Source: Acidobacteriota bacterium | GTDB lineage: Bacteria > Acidobacteriota > Thermoanaerobaculia > Multivoradales > JAHEKO01 | Length of the DNA stretch: 6,192 nt | Direction of reading: 5' to 3' | Assembly (NCBI GenBank): GCA_006227875.1 | Contig: SBFI01000318.1 | Location: forward strand, 1-6,192 | Part shown: piece after piece, positions 4,866 to 6,192 of the stretch | How positions within the stretch are numbered: position 1 is the first letter of the stretch | Layout: each line of letters begins with the position of its first letter | Notes under the pieces: model-generated | What the model was told of the DNA's origin: nothing | What the model saw: the letters and a program-made list of their open reading frames with translations, nothing else | The model's database searches: none | Translations under genes and position numbers: made by a program

Positions 4866-5588
4866 ATGAAGAGAGTCCTGATCACCACCACAACCGCTGC
4901 CGTCGTGCTCCTTGTTGCCTCATCGATGGCGATCGCCGGCGAAGTCGGCGGCAACAACATCGCCGTGCCCAAGCCGGCCACCACCACCGAGATGCCCAAT
5001 GGCATGACCTACGTCACCACCGGCAACAGCCAGGTTTGCACGACCAACGATCCGAACCATCCGCTGAACCAGGCCTCCGGGGACTGCGACGGTGCGTGCG
5101 TCGTCGACGCCGACGGCAAGGCGACCTGCATGGGTTCCTGCACCTGGATCGACACCGACGGCCATTTGGCGTTCTTTACCTGGACCGGCCAGAACGAAGG
5201 CACCTGGAGACTCGTCGGCGGCAGCGGCAAGTATGCCCACGCCACCGGTAAGGGCACCTGGGAAGGCACCGGCGCCTACGCCAGTGGCATCGTCAGGAAC
5301 AGCTGGCAGGGCGAGTCATCAAGTAGTTGCGGCGGGCGGGAGCGCGCCCAATTCCGAGTCTCGGAGCTCGCGGGGCCAAAACATCAGCTCTCTCCTTGGA
5401 GATCGTCAAGCTCATCGGGAGGGACAAGGGGAAGCCTTGTCTATCTCACTCCAAGCCTGCGATTTCTCAGGAAATACCTGGGCGATGAGGGCATTACCCT
5501 GCGGGAGGGGCGCAGCTTCGGTTTCTACCGCCAGTTGAACCTCACGCCGAGGCGCCAGATGCGGGGGCTCAGGGTCTCGATGACGTAA
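4866..5588 (+). CDS. Secreted Cys-containing protein, probable frameshift near 5315
   Basis: As read, 240 residues. An N-terminal signal peptide (K2-R3, hydrophobic core about 4-20, AIA before Gly25) predicts export. The mature part has five cysteines (58, 74, 78, 88, 92) in a segment rich in Gly, Asp and Thr. It then has a glycine/aromatic pattern: GTWRLVGGSGKYAHATGKGTWEG at 112-134 (given here as GTWRLVGGSG and KYAHATGKGTWEG), ending SGIVRNSWQGE at 140-150. This resembles small secreted barrels of the lipocalin or allene-oxide-cyclase-like type, but I do not recognise the family firmly. After Glu150 the character changes to a Ser/Arg-rich tail that runs 64 bp into the opposing receptor gene. 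One base earlier in frame, the sequence after GAG (5313-5315) would read Val-Ile-Lys-stop (TAG 5324-5326), giving 153 residues and a natural barrel ending. A lost base or sequencing error is therefore likely. Role unknown. Confidence 0.75.
   Translation: MKRVLITTTTAAVVLLVASSMAIAGEVGGNNIAVPKPATTTEMPNGMTYVTTGNSQVCTTNDPNHPLNQASGDCDGACVVDADGKATCMGSCTWIDTDGHLAFFTWTGQNEGTWRLVGGSGKYAHATGKGTWEGTGAYASGIVRNSWQGESSSSCGGRERAQFRVSELAGPKHQLSPWRSSSSSGGTRGSLVYLTPSLRFLRKYLGDEGITLREGRSFGFYRQLNLTPRRQMRGLRVSMT
5423..5441. terminator. Hairpin between converging genes, weak bidirectional terminator candidate
   Basis: GACAAGG (5423-5429) and CCTTGTC (5435-5441) form a perfect 7-bp stem with loop GGAAG. If the secreted-protein gene ends at 5326, the hairpin lies in the roughly 200-bp convergent spacer (5327-5524) before the receptor stop. 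Neither strand has a T-tract after it. Nothing else was recognised in this spacer. Confidence 0.35.
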
Positions 5589-6192
5589 TTGGCGGTGGGG
5601 GAGTTGAGACGGGGTTCCCGTCCGAGCACGGTTCCCGCGTTGAGGGCGTTGAAGACGTCGGCGCTCAGGATGACCGACGAACGGCCCCACGCTTGAATCT
5701 CTTTCTCCAATCGCAGATCGACGGTGTAGAGATCGTCGTAGCGGAAGTCGTCGGCCGTGGCCATGGCCCGGGCGAACTTGGATCCGACATCGGGGCTGAA
5801 GCTGCGGGTGTAGAGCGGAATCGGATACCCCTCCCGCCCGTAGAGATTCGCAGCTACGTTGAACCCCCACGGTTGGTCAGGGGCGATCTGGTACATACCG
5901 TTGATGTTGAACGACCAGGTGCTGTGCAGGAGGAGACTGGCGCCACGGCCGGTGGCTTGGGCAAACAGACCCCCGTCGTCGTCGGCGCCACCGAGGTCCC
6001 ACGCGGGGGCATCCGTCGGGTCGTCGAAGGCGAGGAAGCTCGCAGGGATCTCCCATTCGGGCCTGCCGTAGTTGACAAACCCGCGGAGCATCCACTGGTT
6101 TGTCAGCCGCTTGGTCCGGGTCAGCGAGGCGCCGAGGTAGTTGACCTCGCGGTCGCCGTTGAGCAGCAGAGTCCCACCGGTGAGTTCGAATC
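5525..6192 (-). CDS. TonB-dependent receptor (Oar-like), C-terminal barrel part, cut by window edge
   Basis: The last 221 residues of a larger outer-membrane protein; the frame stays open to the right edge, and a Met at 6091 is internal. The visible part consists of alternating amphipathic strands: TLLLNGDREVNYLGASL, RTKRLTNQWMLRGFVNYG, a domain around SWSFNINGMYQ-like strands, and PWGFNVAANLYGREGYPIP. It then has a DLYTVDLRLEKEI strand, SSVILSADVFNALN, and a final LSPRIWRLGVRFNWR. Repeated strands with the DLRLEK and SADVFN(A/V)LN motifs and a terminal aromatic-rich strand are typical of the C-terminus of large TonB-dependent receptors with carboxypeptidase-like N-terminal domains, abundant in Acidobacteriota. 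Such receptors import large substrates using energy from TonB-ExbBD. The plug and N-terminal domains are outside the window, so the substrate cannot be inferred. The gene converges on the secreted-protein gene. The Gln-rich spelling of one strand above is approximate; the quoted motifs DLRLEKEI and SADVFNALN are exact. Confidence 0.85.
   Translation of the reverse strand, partial: FELTGGTLLLNGDREVNYLGASLTRTKRLTNQWMLRGFVNYGRPEWEIPASFLAFDDPTDAPAWDLGGADDDGGLFAQATGRGASLLLHSTWSFNINGMYQIAPDQPWGFNVAANLYGREGYPIPLYTRSFSPDVGSKFARAMATADDFRYDDLYTVDLRLEKEIQAWGRSSVILSADVFNALNAGTVLGREPRLNSPTANYVIETLSPRIWRLGVRFNWR

Noticed and set aside
1..6192. Search for CRISPR arrays, tRNA or rRNA genes, insertion sequences and attachment sites
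   Set aside because: None seen: no regular repeat-spacer pattern, no cloverleaf, no transposase or terminal inverted repeats.

Overview
This 6.2 kb window is a GC-rich bacterial segment. Two things suggest a Gram-negative, possibly of the Acidobacteriota: the 3' part of a TonB-dependent outer-membrane receptor whose C-terminal barrel resembles the large Oar-like receptors common in that phylum, and the start of a Rieske-type respiratory iron-sulfur protein with a twin-arginine signal. The taxonomic guess is inference from protein style only.

Layout. At the left edge, reading leftward, is the 5' end of a Rieske protein gene (1-107). Divergent from it is a gene for two CBS domains fused to a DUF302 domain (233-1111). 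A hairpin-rich convergent spacer follows. Next comes a leftward cluster, read right to left: a membrane-anchored GAF sensor histidine kinase (4168-2825), a NarL/LuxR-type response regulator (2814-2155, 10 nt gap) and a tandem-domain universal stress protein (2131-1205, 23 nt gap). Upstream of the kinase, on the same strand, is a small DUF2892 membrane protein (4494-4267). A 371-bp divergent spacer with several repeats separates it from a rightward secreted cysteine-containing protein (start 4866), whose reading frame is probably shifted near 5315. At the right edge, convergent with it, is the 3' part of a TonB-dependent receptor (5525 to beyond 6192).

Main interpretation. The kinase, regulator and stress-protein cluster has the same parts list as the mycobacterial dormancy operon (DosS/DevS kinase, DosR/DevR regulator, tandem universal stress protein Rv3134c). 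The kinase GAF domain carries a GFPPHHP motif and a GNLY motif that put His175 and Tyr197 22 residues apart, the same spacing as the heme-ligand His149 and distal Tyr171 of DosS as I recall them. A CBS-domain protein lies next door, and the CBS protein Hrp1 (Rv2626c) belongs to the DosR regulon. The window therefore plausibly encodes a heme-based oxygen, NO, CO or redox sensing system beside respiratory (Rieske) and redox-associated (DUF302, DUF2892) genes. Heme binding and the regulatory targets are inferred, not shown.
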